From contig NZ_JAHDTI010000027.1 of the NCBI RefSeq assembly GCF_018531495.1, forward strand, positions 17,597-81,596: 64,000 nt of DNA, in the 5' to 3' direction. The notes below the pieces were generated by a model. That model was not told the DNA's origin. It did no database searches and saw only the letters and a program-made list of their open reading frames with translations. This DNA is from Nonomuraea sediminis (lineage in GTDB: Bacteria; Actinomycetota; Actinomycetes; Streptosporangiales; Streptosporangiaceae). Shown in pieces: positions 56,216-64,000 of the stretch (position 1 is its first letter; each line of letters opens with the position of its first letter). The translations under genes and the position numbers were made by a program.

Positions 56216-56246
56216 GTGCGGCCGTCCCACCCGGGACGGCCGCACT
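56215..56246. terminator. bidirectional terminator between convergent genes
   Basis: A perfect stem of 13-14 bp (GTGCGGCCGTCCC at 56216-56228 with 56233-56245), ACCC loop, followed by TTCGTCG on the plus strand. It lies between the DUF3040 gene and the minus-strand TgpA operon. Confidence 0.85.
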
Positions 56247-56279
56247 TCGTCGTTCCCGATCGGCCGCGCCGAAAGAGAA

Positions 56280-56314
56280 GGGCCCGGCCGATCCACAGGG
56301 GATCGACCGGGCCC
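56280..56314 (-). terminator. terminator of the MoxR-DUF58-TgpA operon
   Basis: GGGCCCGGCCGATCC (56280-56294) and GGATCGACCGGGCCC (56300-56314) form a 15-bp stem with a single mismatch, 10 nt after the transglutaminase stop on the minus strand. The sequence CTTCTCTTTC follows on that strand. Confidence 0.85.
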
Positions 56315-56324
56315 GGGCGTGGGG

Positions 56325-58730
56325 TCAGGCGGAGCGGCGGCGGAGGCGGATGTTCTCCAGGCGGTCGAAGCCGTCGAGCAGCCTCTCGCCCATGCGCCGC
56401 ATCCGGTGCAGCGTCGAGGGCGGGAAGAGCACCGCCCGGACCCGCCGCCCGCGGGGAACCGTGGCCGCCAGGGCCCGCCGTACCTGGCGCAGGTCCTTGC
56501 GCAGCGGACCGATCGTCCCTGGGTCGCGGGCGAACAGGACCCGCTCGACCGCCGAGGCGATGGCCGCGATCGCCGCGGCCGAGCCGGAGTCGAACTCGTA
56601 CTGCTCCGTCAGCCGCCGGGCCAGGGCCCGCGGCGTCTCACTGGCCTGGCGCGCCAGCCCGTAGTCGAACAGCGCGTCGTCGAGCTCCGCCCAGGCGGCC
56701 GCCACCGACGGCTCGTGGTCCACCACCTTGGCGGTGAGCGCGTCGGCCGGTTGCGACACCTTCCAGCCCAGCGCCCTGATGCGCCGGCTGCGCGTCCCCA
56801 GGCGTACCACGGCGGGGACGAGCAGGAGCAGCAGCAGGATCCCCGCCCCGATGCCGACCTTGCCGATCAACGGCATCGAGGTGTCCTTCGGCAGCCCGCC
56901 ACCCAGGAACAGGCCGTCCTCACGGTCGAGTTCGCGCGGGTTGCGGCGGTTGGACGGGTTCAGCGGGGTGTCGTCACCCGAGGTCGTCGCGCCCGGCGTC
57001 GGCGTCGTGGAGCGGCCGGTCGAGCGCGGCGGCGGCTGGGTGTAGGCGGGCACCCGCGCGCTGCCCTGGCCGAGCGAGCCCGTCGGCGTCGGCTCGAACG
57101 GCAGCCAGCCCACGCCCTCGAAGTACAGCTCCGGCCAGGAGTGCGAGTCGTTGGTGCCGACCGTCCACCTGTCGCCCACCTTGGTGCCGCCGGTGTAGCC
57201 GATGGCGACCCTGGCGGGGATGCCGACGGCCCTGGCAAGCACCGCCATCGACGCGGCGAACTGCTCGCAGTAGCCGGCCCTGCTGTGCAGCAGGAAGTCC
57301 TGCAGCGCCGAGTTGCCGCTCCCCTGGGTGCGCAGGCTGTAGGTGAAGTTGCCGGTCTTGGAGAAGAACTCCTGCAGCTTGACCGCGGCCTCGTAGTTGT
57401 TGCGCGTGCCCTCGGTGACCTTCAGCGCCAGGTTCCTGATCTCCATGGGGAAGTTGTCGGGCAGCTTCAGGTAGCGCTGGTCGGCGCCGGGCGACGGCTG
57501 CGCGAGCGACTCCAGCAGGTCGGGGGTGACCTGCGGCTCGGCGGTGCTCACGTCGTAGTCGAGGCCGGCCGCCTCGTCCCTGGTGGAGAAGACCATGAGC
57601 GTGCCCACGTCGGCCCGCCAGTCGCCGTCCACCCTGATCTGGTGCGGCGGGTAGGGCAGCGGCAGGAACGACAGCTTCGACACCTCGTCGCTGATCTTGA
57701 TCCTGGTGATCACGTTCTGCGTCTTGACCGACGGCGACAGGCCCGGCGGGGCCGGCAACGGGCCGTTCTCGGTCTTGTTCTCCGGCGTCCCCTTGGGCTC
57801 CGACATGCCGAACTGCTCGCCGTCGAAGGTGTCGAGCGCGTAGATGCGCAGGTACCGAGGCCTGTCGTCGCTGTTGGTGTACGACAGCACCTCCCGGCGG
57901 TCGGGTAGCTCCAGCTGGCCTCTGAGACTGGCGATCGGGTTGGAGATGCTGATGGAGTTGCCCTGGCCCTTGCCCTTGCCGCCCACGCCGAAGGTGAAGA
58001 ACGACACCGGCTCCATCGCCGGCATCATCGCGCCGAGCAGCACCGCCAGCACGATCGCGGCGAACCCGATGCGCTTGCCCGACAGGCGCAGCCCGCGGGT
58101 GTCGGCCGTCTCGCGAGGGTTCGGGTTCGTCGCCGCCCGCGTGCGGCGCACCAGCACCGCTCTGCCCCAGTGGGTGACCCGCTCGCGCCCGTCGGCGATC
58201 AGCAGGCTGGTGAACCCGAGCGCGGCCAGGATGAACGCCGGCCAGCTGATCGGGTCGGGCAGGATCGTGGCGGGAACCGTGGCCAGCGCCAGCATCGGCA
58301 GCCCGGCCAGCGCCGCCCTGCGCAGCCGCGTGGCGAACAGGTCGACCAGGATCGCGATCAGCCCGACGCCGCCGGCCGTGAGCAGCGCGATGCCGGTGTT
58401 GGCGGGCACGGGCGCGGCGAAGCGCTGGATGTCGGTCCATCCGGCGGCCAGCAGCTTGGCCAGCGCCACCACCGAGCCCTTGGTCGGGATGACGAGCACC
58501 CACGCCTTGCTCGCGGTGAACGACGCCGTCAGGTAGAGCCACAGCGCGGCCAGCCCCACGATCGAGGCCGCCCACGCGGGCAGCGACAGCCGCCCGCTCA
58601 GCAGGCTGGCCACCATGACGGCCAGCACCGCGCCCAGCGAGGCCCAGAACCAGGCGCCGCCGCTGAACAGCGGGTAGAGCAGGATCGCGGCGGAGAACGT
58701 GGCCACCGCGGAGGCGAGCGACAGTCTCAT
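56325..58730 (-). CDS. TgpA-type membrane transglutaminase (DUF3488/DUF4129)
   Basis: 801 residues. The N-terminal ~230 residues hold about six transmembrane segments (TgpA_N/DUF3488). The extracytoplasmic transglutaminase-like core has RAGYCEQFAASMAVLARA with the catalytic Cys near residue 487, the His in NDSHSWPELYF near 527 and an acidic residue in LPFEPTPTG. A Pro/Thr linker, one more membrane helix (IGKVGIGAGILLLLLLVPAVV) and a cytoplasmic DUF4129-like tail end the protein. ATG at 58730 overlaps the DUF58 stop (ATGA). With MoxR and DUF58 it forms a widely conserved operon whose biochemical role is poorly known, probably envelope related. Confidence 0.92.
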   Translation of the reverse strand: MRLSLASAVATFSAAILLYPLFSGGAWFWASLGAVLAVMVASLLSGRLSLPAWAASIVGLAALWLYLTASFTASKAWVLVIPTKGSVVALAKLLAAGWTDIQRFAAPVPANTGIALLTAGGVGLIAILVDLFATRLRRAALAGLPMLALATVPATILPDPISWPAFILAALGFTSLLIADGRERVTHWGRAVLVRRTRAATNPNPRETADTRGLRLSGKRIGFAAIVLAVLLGAMMPAMEPVSFFTFGVGGKGKGQGNSISISNPIASLRGQLELPDRREVLSYTNSDDRPRYLRIYALDTFDGEQFGMSEPKGTPENKTENGPLPAPPGLSPSVKTQNVITRIKISDEVSKLSFLPLPYPPHQIRVDGDWRADVGTLMVFSTRDEAAGLDYDVSTAEPQVTPDLLESLAQPSPGADQRYLKLPDNFPMEIRNLALKVTEGTRNNYEAAVKLQEFFSKTGNFTYSLRTQGSGNSALQDFLLHSRAGYCEQFAASMAVLARAVGIPARVAIGYTGGTKVGDRWTVGTNDSHSWPELYFEGVGWLPFEPTPTGSLGQGSARVPAYTQPPPRSTGRSTTPTPGATTSGDDTPLNPSNRRNPRELDREDGLFLGGGLPKDTSMPLIGKVGIGAGILLLLLLVPAVVRLGTRSRRIRALGWKVSQPADALTAKVVDHEPSVAAAWAELDDALFDYGLARQASETPRALARRLTEQYEFDSGSAAAIAAIASAVERVLFARDPGTIGPLRKDLRQVRRALAATVPRGRRVRAVLFPPSTLHRMRRMGERLLDGFDRLENIRLRRRSA

Positions 58731-59974
58731 GCGGCGCCTCCGAACCTGCCGCGGCTGGCCGCGTGCTGCCACACCGAGGCGACCGAGACGCCCACGGGCA
58801 GCCGCACGATCCGCCAGCCGTATCCGGCCAGCACCGCCTCGACCGCCAGATGGGCCGCCGAGGTGCCGGGGTCGGCGCCCTCCCAGCTGTCCACGTCGAG
58901 CAGGACGGCCACGCCCGTGATGCCGCTGTGCCTGAGCCTGGCCAGTTCCCTGGCCTCGTCGGGGTCGAGCGCGCCGAGCACGGCCACGATCAGCCCGTCG
59001 CCGCCGCCCTGGCGCAGCGCCGTGATCCCCATCTCCAGGGAACGCGCGGGGCTGTGCCGTACCACTGCCAGCGTGTCGAGCAGCGACCAGCTCAGGCCCG
59101 TGTCGGTGAGGTGCTCGGCGCCCTGGTCGGTGACCAGGCGCAGGCCCAGCCCCTCGTGCGCCAGGTGGACCCCGATCGAGGCCGCCGCGGAGACCGCCAC
59201 CTCGAACGACGAGCGCGGCCCCTCACCCCGGTGCGCGTGCCTGCGCGTGTCGAGCAGCAGCGCGCCGCGGCTCTGCCACTGCTGCTCCTCGCGTCGCACC
59301 ATCAGCTCGCCGTAACGCGCGGTCGAGCGCCAGTGCACCCGCCGCAGGTCGTCGCCCTGCCGGTACTCGCGCGGGGCGACGTCGTCGTCTCCGGCCGCCG
59401 CCACCGACCTGGTACGGCTGTCGCCGCCCCCGGTCCACTCGCCGCTCAGCCGTACGTGCGGCAGGGCCACCACCTGCGGCGTCACCACCAGCGTGTCGCT
59501 GATCGTGAACGAGCGGGTCAGCTCGACCAGGCCGAAGGGGTCGGCGATACGGACCGACAGCGGGCCGATGGTGTAGCGGCCGCGCAGGTCGGAGCGGACC
59601 CGGTAGTCGATCTCCCTGATGCCGCGCGACTCGACGCGGTCAAGCACGAACCTGGGCCGCACGCCCAGCGCGTAGGGCACGGTGTCCTCGACGAGCAACA
59701 GGCCCGTCGGCAGCCGGGTGACGTTCTCCAGGCGGAGCGTCACCGTCGACTCGCCGCCCACCTCGGCCCTGGCCGGGTCGAGCCGCCTGGCGCAGCTGAG
59801 CCGGTAGCGGGTCCTGGCCACCACCATCGCGGCGAGCAGCGGCAGCGCGGTCACCAGCACGCCGATCCTGAACAGGTCGTTCTCGCCCAGGAGCAGGGCC
59901 ATCAGCAGCGCCGCGAGCCCCGAGGCGAGGAAGGACCTGCCGCGGGAGGTCAGTGCCCGAAGTCCAGCCCTCAC
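58727..59974 (-). CDS. DUF58 domain protein
   Basis: 415 residues with two N-terminal hydrophobic segments (FLASGLAALLMALLL and IGVLVTALPLLAAMVVA), an Ig/fibronectin-like region (ESTVTLRLENVTRLPTG) and the DUF58 core near residues 200-240: REYRQGDDLRRVHWRSTARYGELMVR in part, a signature of this family. The C-terminal part has a VWA-like fold (ALLLDTRR, LIVAVLGALDPDEA). It overlaps the transglutaminase gene downstream and follows MoxR by 7 nt. Probably works with MoxR as ATPase/VWA pair at the membrane. Confidence 0.92.
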   Translation of the reverse strand: MRAGLRALTSRGRSFLASGLAALLMALLLGENDLFRIGVLVTALPLLAAMVVARTRYRLSCARRLDPARAEVGGESTVTLRLENVTRLPTGLLLVEDTVPYALGVRPRFVLDRVESRGIREIDYRVRSDLRGRYTIGPLSVRIADPFGLVELTRSFTISDTLVVTPQVVALPHVRLSGEWTGGGDSRTRSVAAAGDDDVAPREYRQGDDLRRVHWRSTARYGELMVRREEQQWQSRGALLLDTRRHAHRGEGPRSSFEVAVSAAASIGVHLAHEGLGLRLVTDQGAEHLTDTGLSWSLLDTLAVVRHSPARSLEMGITALRQGGGDGLIVAVLGALDPDEARELARLRHSGITGVAVLLDVDSWEGADPGTSAAHLAVEAVLAGYGWRIVRLPVGVSVASVWQHAASRGRFGGAA

Positions 59975-59981
59975 AGTGCCT

Positions 59982-60959
59982 TCACCGGCCTCGGGTCTCC
60001 GGCACCGGGACGCGCCTGACCAGGTCGGTCACCACCTGCTCGGGCAGGCGCCGCTGTCCCTGTGCCTCCACGCTCGGCAGCAGCCGGTGCGCCAGCACGG
60101 GCACGGCCAGCTCCTGCAGGTCGTCGGGGATGACGTAGTCGCGCCCGGTCAGCGCCGCGTGTGCGCGGGCGGCCCGCACCAACTGCAGCGTGGAGCGCGG
60201 AGAGGCGCCCAGGCGCAGGTCGGGGGAGTGGCGGGTGGCCACGACCAGGTCGATGGCGTACTTCTTGACCGCCTGCGAGACGTACACGCCGCGCACCGCC
60301 TCGATCAGCGCGCGCACCTCCGCCGTGGTCGCCACCGGCTGCAGCTTGTCCAGCGGCGGCGTGCCGCCATGCACGTCGAGCATCTCCAGCTCGGCCGCGG
60401 GCTCGGGGTAGCCCATCGCGACGCGCGCGGTGAAACGGTCGCGTTGCGCCTCGGGGAGGGGATAGGTGCCCTCCATCTCGATGGGGTTCTGCGTGGCGAT
60501 CACCATGAACGGGGCGTCGAGCTCATAAGTCTTGCCGTCGACGGTGACCTGGTGCTCCTCCATGCACTCCAGCAGCGCCGACTGGGTCTTCGGCGAGGCA
60601 CGGTTGATCTCGTCTCCCACCACGATGTTGGCGAAGACGGGACCAGGCTTGAACTCGAACTCGCGCGACTGCTGGTTGTAGGCGCTCACCCCGGTGATGT
60701 CGCTGGGCAGCAGGTCGGGGGTGAACTGGACACGCCTGACCGGGCAGTCGATGGAGCGCGCCAGCGCCTTGGCCAGCATCGTCTTGCCGACGCCCGGCAC
60801 ATCTTCGATGAGAAGATGGCCCTCCGCGAGCAGGACCGTCAGCGTGAGGCGCACGGCGTCGCTCTTGCCCTCGATCACCGACTCGATCGCTTCCCTGATC
60901 CGATGCGCGGTGGTGACCAGCTCATCAAGCTGGGGAGGGACGTCATGGGTTACTGCCAC
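59982..60959 (-). CDS. MoxR-family AAA ATPase
   Basis: 325 residues from GTG 60959, which has GGAGG 4 nt upstream; longer in-frame extensions to 61205 add atypical residues and are rejected. Walker A EDVPGVGKTMLAKAL, Walker B VVGDEINRASPKTQSALLECM, sensor-1 VIATQNPIEMEGTYPLPEAQRDRF and the C-terminal helical lid are all typical. MoxR proteins of this clade lead operons with DUF58 and TgpA-type genes. This is distinct from the CoxD-type ATPase at 39.5 kb. Transcription diverges from mraZ, and GTGG boxes lie in the shared region. Confidence 0.95.
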   Translation of the reverse strand: MAVTHDVPPQLDELVTTAHRIREAIESVIEGKSDAVRLTLTVLLAEGHLLIEDVPGVGKTMLAKALARSIDCPVRRVQFTPDLLPSDITGVSAYNQQSREFEFKPGPVFANIVVGDEINRASPKTQSALLECMEEHQVTVDGKTYELDAPFMVIATQNPIEMEGTYPLPEAQRDRFTARVAMGYPEPAAELEMLDVHGGTPPLDKLQPVATTAEVRALIEAVRGVYVSQAVKKYAIDLVVATRHSPDLRLGASPRSTLQLVRAARAHAALTGRDYVIPDDLQELAVPVLAHRLLPSVEAQGQRRLPEQVVTDLVRRVPVPETRGR

Positions 60960-61152
60960 CAGGCCTCCATGAGAAGTGCGACGGCTGTCCCGCGGCAGGG
61001 TGCCAAAGCGGGAGCCATGCCATTCCTTTTCCATTGTGTGTACCGACCCTACGACGCTGCGGGTTCTCGGGCGACTTTTGTGGATATTCCAGGGAAGCGC
61101 GCCAGTGTTCCCGTTCATGTCGCATAGCGGTGCGAATCCCGTGACAGTGGTC

Positions 61153-61168
61153 CTCCACTTTCCTCCAC
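61153..61168 (-). promoter_or_regulatory. pair of GTGGAG boxes facing the MoxR operon
   Basis: On the minus strand GTGGAG occurs at 61168-61163 and again at 61158-61153, exactly 10 nt apart, the same motif and period as the mraZ operator on the plus strand 170 bp away. They lie about 200 bp before the MoxR start. Confidence 0.45.
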
Positions 61169-61330
61169 GCCCGCGTTCCCGAAGCCCCGGATCCCTGGAA
61201 TTCACGGGTCTTTAGAACCCTCGACACGCCCATGAGGGTTGACGGCGCCGCCGCGGCGCTCCACCCTGCACCATCGCTCTGACCTGCGGCAACGCGAAGG
61301 AAACGGCAGATGAAGAGGGTTGGAATCAGT

Positions 61331-61372
61331 TGACGGTGGGGAGAAGTGGAGTATGGTGGTGCGCAGTGGAGA
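61331..61372 (+). promoter_or_regulatory. mraZ promoter overlapped by four 10-bp spaced GTGG boxes
   Basis: TTGACG (61331-61336) and TATGGT (61353-61358) are 16 nt apart. GTGG begins at 61337, 61347, 61357 and 61367, one DNA turn apart; two of the four boxes read GTGGAG. MraZ proteins repress their own operon by binding short tandem direct repeats of TGGGN or GTGG type, so this is the expected autoregulatory operator. The 370 bp between here and MoxR contain no gene. Confidence 0.82.
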
Positions 61373-61425
61373 GCCCGGGGCACACCAAGCGCTGAGCTGT
61401 TCACGAGGCACGGGAGGTGGGGCCG

Positions 61426-61857
61426 GTGTTCCTCGGCACCCATCAACCGCGTCTGGACGACAAGGGACGGCTGTTCCTGCCGGCTAAGTACCGTGAGGAG
61501 CTGGCGGAGGGTCTTGTGATCACCAAAGGCCAGGAGCGATGCCTCTACGTCTTTCCCGTGGAGGAGTTCCAGCGCATAACCGAGGCTCTCAGCACCGCCC
61601 CGGTCACCGCCAAGGCGGTGCGTGACTACAGCCGAGTGTTCTTCGCCAGCGCGTCCGACGAGACTCCTGACAAGCAGGGGCGCATCACGATCCCGCAGAG
61701 CCTGCGTGCCTACGCGGGCTTGGAGCGTGACTGCGTGGTCATCGGGGCCAACACCCGCCTGGAGATCTGGGACGCGCAGGCCTGGGACACCTACCTCAAC
61801 GCACAGGAGCAGGCTTTCGCCGATCTGTCGGAGGAGGTGCTGCCAGGGATTCTGTAG
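61426..61857 (+). CDS. mraZ: transcriptional regulator MraZ
   Basis: AbrB-like DNA-binding protein that controls the division and cell wall cluster, 143 residues. The start is set at GTG 61426 because it gives the canonical MFLGTHQPRLDDKGRLFLPAKYR and has GGGAGG 8 nt upstream; GTG at 61417 would sit on that Shine-Dalgarno. The two MraZ repeats each contain a DxKGR motif: DDKGRLFLPAKYR and DKQGRITIPQSLRAY. The GTGG boxes in its promoter are its likely target. Confidence 0.97.
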   Translation: MFLGTHQPRLDDKGRLFLPAKYREELAEGLVITKGQERCLYVFPVEEFQRITEALSTAPVTAKAVRDYSRVFFASASDETPDKQGRITIPQSLRAYAGLERDCVVIGANTRLEIWDAQAWDTYLNAQEQAFADLSEEVLPGIL

Positions 61858-62085
61858 AGAGCCACGGTCGACAAGGCCTTTCGGTGTGGTCGTTCGGCGA
61901 GGTCTCCACCCGCAACCACTGCATGCCAGCTGATGCACCTTCCCCGGTGTCAGATGGCAGGCTTCCACGAAGAGGGTGCGGATGGGGACCTGGCCGGACG
62001 GCACCGGGTGGGGACCCAGAACAAGGCCGGCGATCGGCCGGACGCGTCATCCGCGAGCATGAGACGCGCGAGAGGGGGGTTGGAG

Positions 62086-63057
62086 ATGCACGACAACGCC
62101 GGCATGGGCGGTCACGTTCCGGTGATGCTTGACCGCGTTCTGGAGCTGCTTGCTCCAGCGTTGTCAGGACCGGACCGCGTCGTCGTCGACGCCAACCTCG
62201 GTCTCGGAGGCCATACGGAGGCCCTGCTCGCGGCTCATCCATCACTGCATGTGATCGGCATCGACCGCGACCCTTTCGCGATCGACTTCTCCACGCGCAG
62301 GCTCGCGCCCTACGCCGAGCGGATCACCCTCGTACACGGAACCTCCGACCAGCTCGCCTCCGTGCTCGCGCAGGCGGGCCGCGATACGGTCGACGGCGTG
62401 CTGTTCGACCTGGGGGTCTCCTCGCCTCAGCTGGACGAGACCGAGCGCGGTTTCGCCTATTCCCAGGACGCTCCACTCGATATGCGCATGGACACCGAGC
62501 AGGAGCTCACGGCGGAGAAGGTGGTCAATACCTACTCGGCCGCGGAGCTAACTCGCATCCTCCGCGATTACGGAGAGGAACGGTTCGCACCGCGTGTCGC
62601 GGCCCTAATCATCAAGGAAAGGGCCAAGGAGGCCATAACGTCGACTAAGCGGCTTGCGGACATCGTTCGCCAGGCGATTCCCGCCGCGACCCGGCGTACC
62701 GGGGGAAACCCCGCCAAAAGGACTTTTCAGGCGCTTCGCATCGAAGTGAACGCTGAGCTCGCCGCCTTCGAGGCGGCGCTGCCCGCGGCCCTCGACGCGC
62801 TCGCGCTCGGCGGGCGAGTCGTCGTGCTCGCCTACCACTCCCTGGAGGACCGGCTCGCCAAGCAGGCCCTCACGGCGCGAACCAGGGACACCAGCCCCCC
62901 AGGGCTGCCCGTCCCCCTTGAGGCACACCAGCCGCGGTTCCGCCTGCTGACGAGGGGAGCAGAACTCCCCAGCGAAGAGGAGGTGGCCCGCAATCCGCGG
63001 GCGGCCTCCGCCCGGCTAAGGGCGGCAGAGAGGATACGTGTTGACCACCAGGACTGA
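62086..63057 (+). CDS. rsmH: 16S rRNA cytosine-1402 N4-methyltransferase
   Basis: MraW/RsmH methyltransferase, 323 residues. Family motifs are HVPVMLDRVLELL at the start, VDANLGLGGHTEALL for SAM binding, GVLFDLGVSSPQLDETERGFAY and the C-terminal AYHSLEDRLAK. ATG 62086 follows GGGGGGTTGGAG. A 228-bp stretch separates it from mraZ, which is longer than usual; it stays open in the same frame but shows no conserved residues and probably is an untranslated leader or separate promoter region. The FtsL-like gene overlaps its end. Confidence 0.97.
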   Translation: MHDNAGMGGHVPVMLDRVLELLAPALSGPDRVVVDANLGLGGHTEALLAAHPSLHVIGIDRDPFAIDFSTRRLAPYAERITLVHGTSDQLASVLAQAGRDTVDGVLFDLGVSSPQLDETERGFAYSQDAPLDMRMDTEQELTAEKVVNTYSAAELTRILRDYGEERFAPRVAALIIKERAKEAITSTKRLADIVRQAIPAATRRTGGNPAKRTFQALRIEVNAELAAFEAALPAALDALALGGRVVVLAYHSLEDRLAKQALTARTRDTSPPGLPVPLEAHQPRFRLLTRGAELPSEEEVARNPRAASARLRAAERIRVDHQD

Positions 63058-63598
63058 GCAGGAGACCAGGCGGGGCGCGCCCGTTCGCGGAGCGGCGCCC
63101 AAGACCGGGCAGCGCAGGCCGGGCGTCCCGCACCAGTCCAAGCCCATCCCGCGCCCGCGCCCCGCCGACGACGCGGCGCGCACGGCGCCCGAGACCTCGG
63201 CCACGGGCCTGCGCCAGGCTCCCGCCAGCGAAGGCGCGCGCCCCGCGGGCGGACGTGTCCGCTCGGTACGGCCGGCGGTGCGCCGCGTGCCGTCCGGGCG
63301 GCGCCAGCGCGCGCCGTTCGTGCTGCTGATCGTGGGCCTGCTCTGCGGCGGCCTGGTGAGCCTGCTGCTGCTCAACACCGTGCTGGCGCAGGACTCGATC
63401 AAGGCAGGTCAGCTGCGCGACCAGATCGCCACGGCCCGCCAGCAGAACGAGGCGGCCCAGCACCAGATCGAGATAGACACCCAGCCGCAGAAGACGGCCA
63501 AGCAGGCCGAGCTGCAGGGCATGCACCGCGACTGGGACAACGTCAACCAGCTGCGCGGCGCCAGCCAGGACGCGACCAAGGTGAGCCAGGGCCGGTGA
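63038..63598 (+). CDS. ftsL: FtsL-like division protein
   Basis: 186 residues with the architecture of FtsL: a long basic, Pro/Arg-rich cytoplasmic N terminus (about 1-90), one transmembrane helix (APFVLLIVGLLCGGLVSLLLLN, about 92-115) and a short extracytoplasmic coiled coil with many Gln residues (LRDQIATARQQNEAAQHQIE). Sequence is weakly conserved in this family, so identity relies on topology and on the position between rsmH and a probable ftsI. GTG 63038 with GAGAGG upstream overlaps the rsmH end by 20 nt. Confidence 0.85.
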   Translation: MLTTRTEQETRRGAPVRGAAPKTGQRRPGVPHQSKPIPRPRPADDAARTAPETSATGLRQAPASEGARPAGGRVRSVRPAVRRVPSGRRQRAPFVLLIVGLLCGGLVSLLLLNTVLAQDSIKAGQLRDQIATARQQNEAAQHQIEIDTQPQKTAKQAELQGMHRDWDNVNQLRGASQDATKVSQGR

Positions 63599-64000
63599 GG
63601 GATTCGGGCGGCAGGGGACAGGGTCCCGGCCGCGGTTCGGGCGGCGCCGGCTCTCAGGGAGGGCACGGCGCCGCTCGCCGTACCCCCGGCAACGGCGGGG
63701 GCCCGGGGCGGGCGGGACGTCCGGCGCGTTCGGAGGGGGCGGGCCGGGCGGACGACCCGCCCCGGGAGCCGCGCAAGCGCCAGGACCCCTTCGACCTGCC
63801 GTTCGGCCGCGACGACGACGGGCCGCGCAACCGGCCGCCCCAAGACCCGGCCGACGAGCCTCGCAGGCGCCCGTCCCAGGATCCGGCCGATGAGCCCCGC
63901 AGGCGCCCGTCCCAGGATCCCGCCGATGAGCCCCGGCGGCGCCCGCCGCAGGACCCGGCGGGCGGCCCGCGCAGGTCGCCGCGCCGTGACCCGGCCGACG
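63595..64000 (+). CDS. ftsI: start of a probable penicillin-binding protein (FtsI), truncated by the window
   Basis: GTG at 63595 overlaps the FtsL-like stop (GTGA), and the frame stays open to the last base of the window (135 codons). The visible part is a hydrophilic, disordered N-terminal tail rich in Gly, Arg, Pro and Asp (RDSGGRGQGPGRGSGGAGS at the start), then QDPFDLPFGRDDDG and four 12-residue repeats. No transmembrane or catalytic segment is reached. The assignment to FtsI rests on gene order after rsmH and ftsL, plus the known occurrence of long N-terminal tails on actinobacterial FtsI. Confidence 0.65.
   Translation, partial: MRDSGGRGQGPGRGSGGAGSQGGHGAARRTPGNGGGPGRAGRPARSEGAGRADDPPREPRKRQDPFDLPFGRDDDGPRNRPPQDPADEPRRRPSQDPADEPRRRPSQDPADEPRRRPPQDPAGGPRRSPRRDPAD
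63841..63984 (+). repeat. 36-bp coding tandem repeat in the probable ftsI tail
   Basis: Units at 63841, 63877, 63913 and 63949 encode QDPADEPRRRPS with few changes; the last is degenerate. The DNA repeats are almost identical, which suggests recent expansion and likely length variation between strains. Confidence 0.85.

Noticed and set aside
61118..61145. TGCGAATCCCG resembling a tRNA T-loop
   Set aside because: No matching acceptor, D or anticodon arms can be folded around it.
60960..61205. N-terminal extension of MoxR to 61205
   Set aside because: The added residues are atypical and lie across the promoter region; GTG 60959 with GGAGG gives the usual MoxR length.
61933..62085. N-terminal extension of RsmH
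   Set aside because: Not conserved in the family; the start at 62086 gives the canonical HVPVML beginning near residue 10.

Overview
This 64 kb window is a very GC-rich, gene-dense piece of an actinobacterial chromosome. Most genes use strong GC3 codon bias, GTG and TTG starts are common, and many operon genes overlap by 4 nt (ATGA or GTGA). The gene set (actinobacterial-type IHF, helicase-motif-deficient PriA, RNA polymerase omega, F420-type LLM oxidoreductase, MraZ/RsmH/FtsL start of a dcw cluster, DUF3040 protein) fits the Actinomycetota. The mixture looks most like the Streptosporangiales (Nonomuraea-like), but this is an inference from gene content and not proven.

Layout. 0-7 kb: end of a pyrimidine operon (carA partial, carB, pyrK, pyrD, pyrF). 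7-9.5 kb: a repeat-rich tract with one alpha/beta hydrolase. 9.5-26 kb: a housekeeping block (mihF, gmk, rpoZ, coaBC, metK, an NB-ARC-type ATPase with a minisatellite insertion, priA, two tandem paralogues of unknown function, def, fmt, rsmB, PAP2 phosphatase, rpe). 26-32 kb: a minus-strand dipeptide/oligopeptide ABC transporter operon. 32-34 kb: an MpaB/DUF2236 protein and a secreted collagen-like protein, separated by dispersed palindromic repeats. 34.7-39.5 kb: an FMN riboswitch and the riboflavin operon ribD-ribE-ribM-ribBA-ribH, followed by a PH-domain protein. 39.5-43.1 kb: a maturation cluster for molybdenum hydroxylases (MoxR AAA ATPase, CoxE-type VWA protein, XdhC/CoxI, MobA-like cytidylyltransferase) without the hydroxylase subunits. 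43-50 kb: an EEP hydrolase, an LLM oxidoreductase, a symporter of the DAACS family preceded by a Cys-containing leader peptide and a hairpin, a membrane pseudokinase and a secreted GH9 enzyme. 50-52.2 kb: pepQ, efp, nusB. 52.2-56 kb: a dispersed repeat fused to a TnpB relic, a MmcQ/YjbR protein, a methyltransferase, LexA-controlled dinB and a DUF3040 protein. 56.3-61 kb: minus-strand TgpA-type transglutaminase, DUF58 and MoxR genes. 61.3-64 kb: the start of the division and cell wall cluster (mraZ, rsmH, an FtsL-like gene and the 5' end of what is probably ftsI).

How the parts work together. Pyrimidine, riboflavin and cell division genes sit in tight, translationally coupled operons. Regulation visible in the DNA includes an FMN riboswitch, a LexA box overlapping the dinB promoter, four 10-bp spaced GTGG boxes on the mraZ promoter with two more facing the divergent MoxR operon, a leader-peptide/hairpin device before the symporter gene, and about nine start codons that lie 6-10 nt after a TANNNT hexamer (probable leaderless mRNAs). 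The most unusual features are the leader-peptide attenuator with its cystine-type symporter, the dispersed ~190 bp repeat family that seems to prefer gene 3' ends, the tandem paralogue pair after priA, and low-complexity insertions in the linkers of several conserved proteins.
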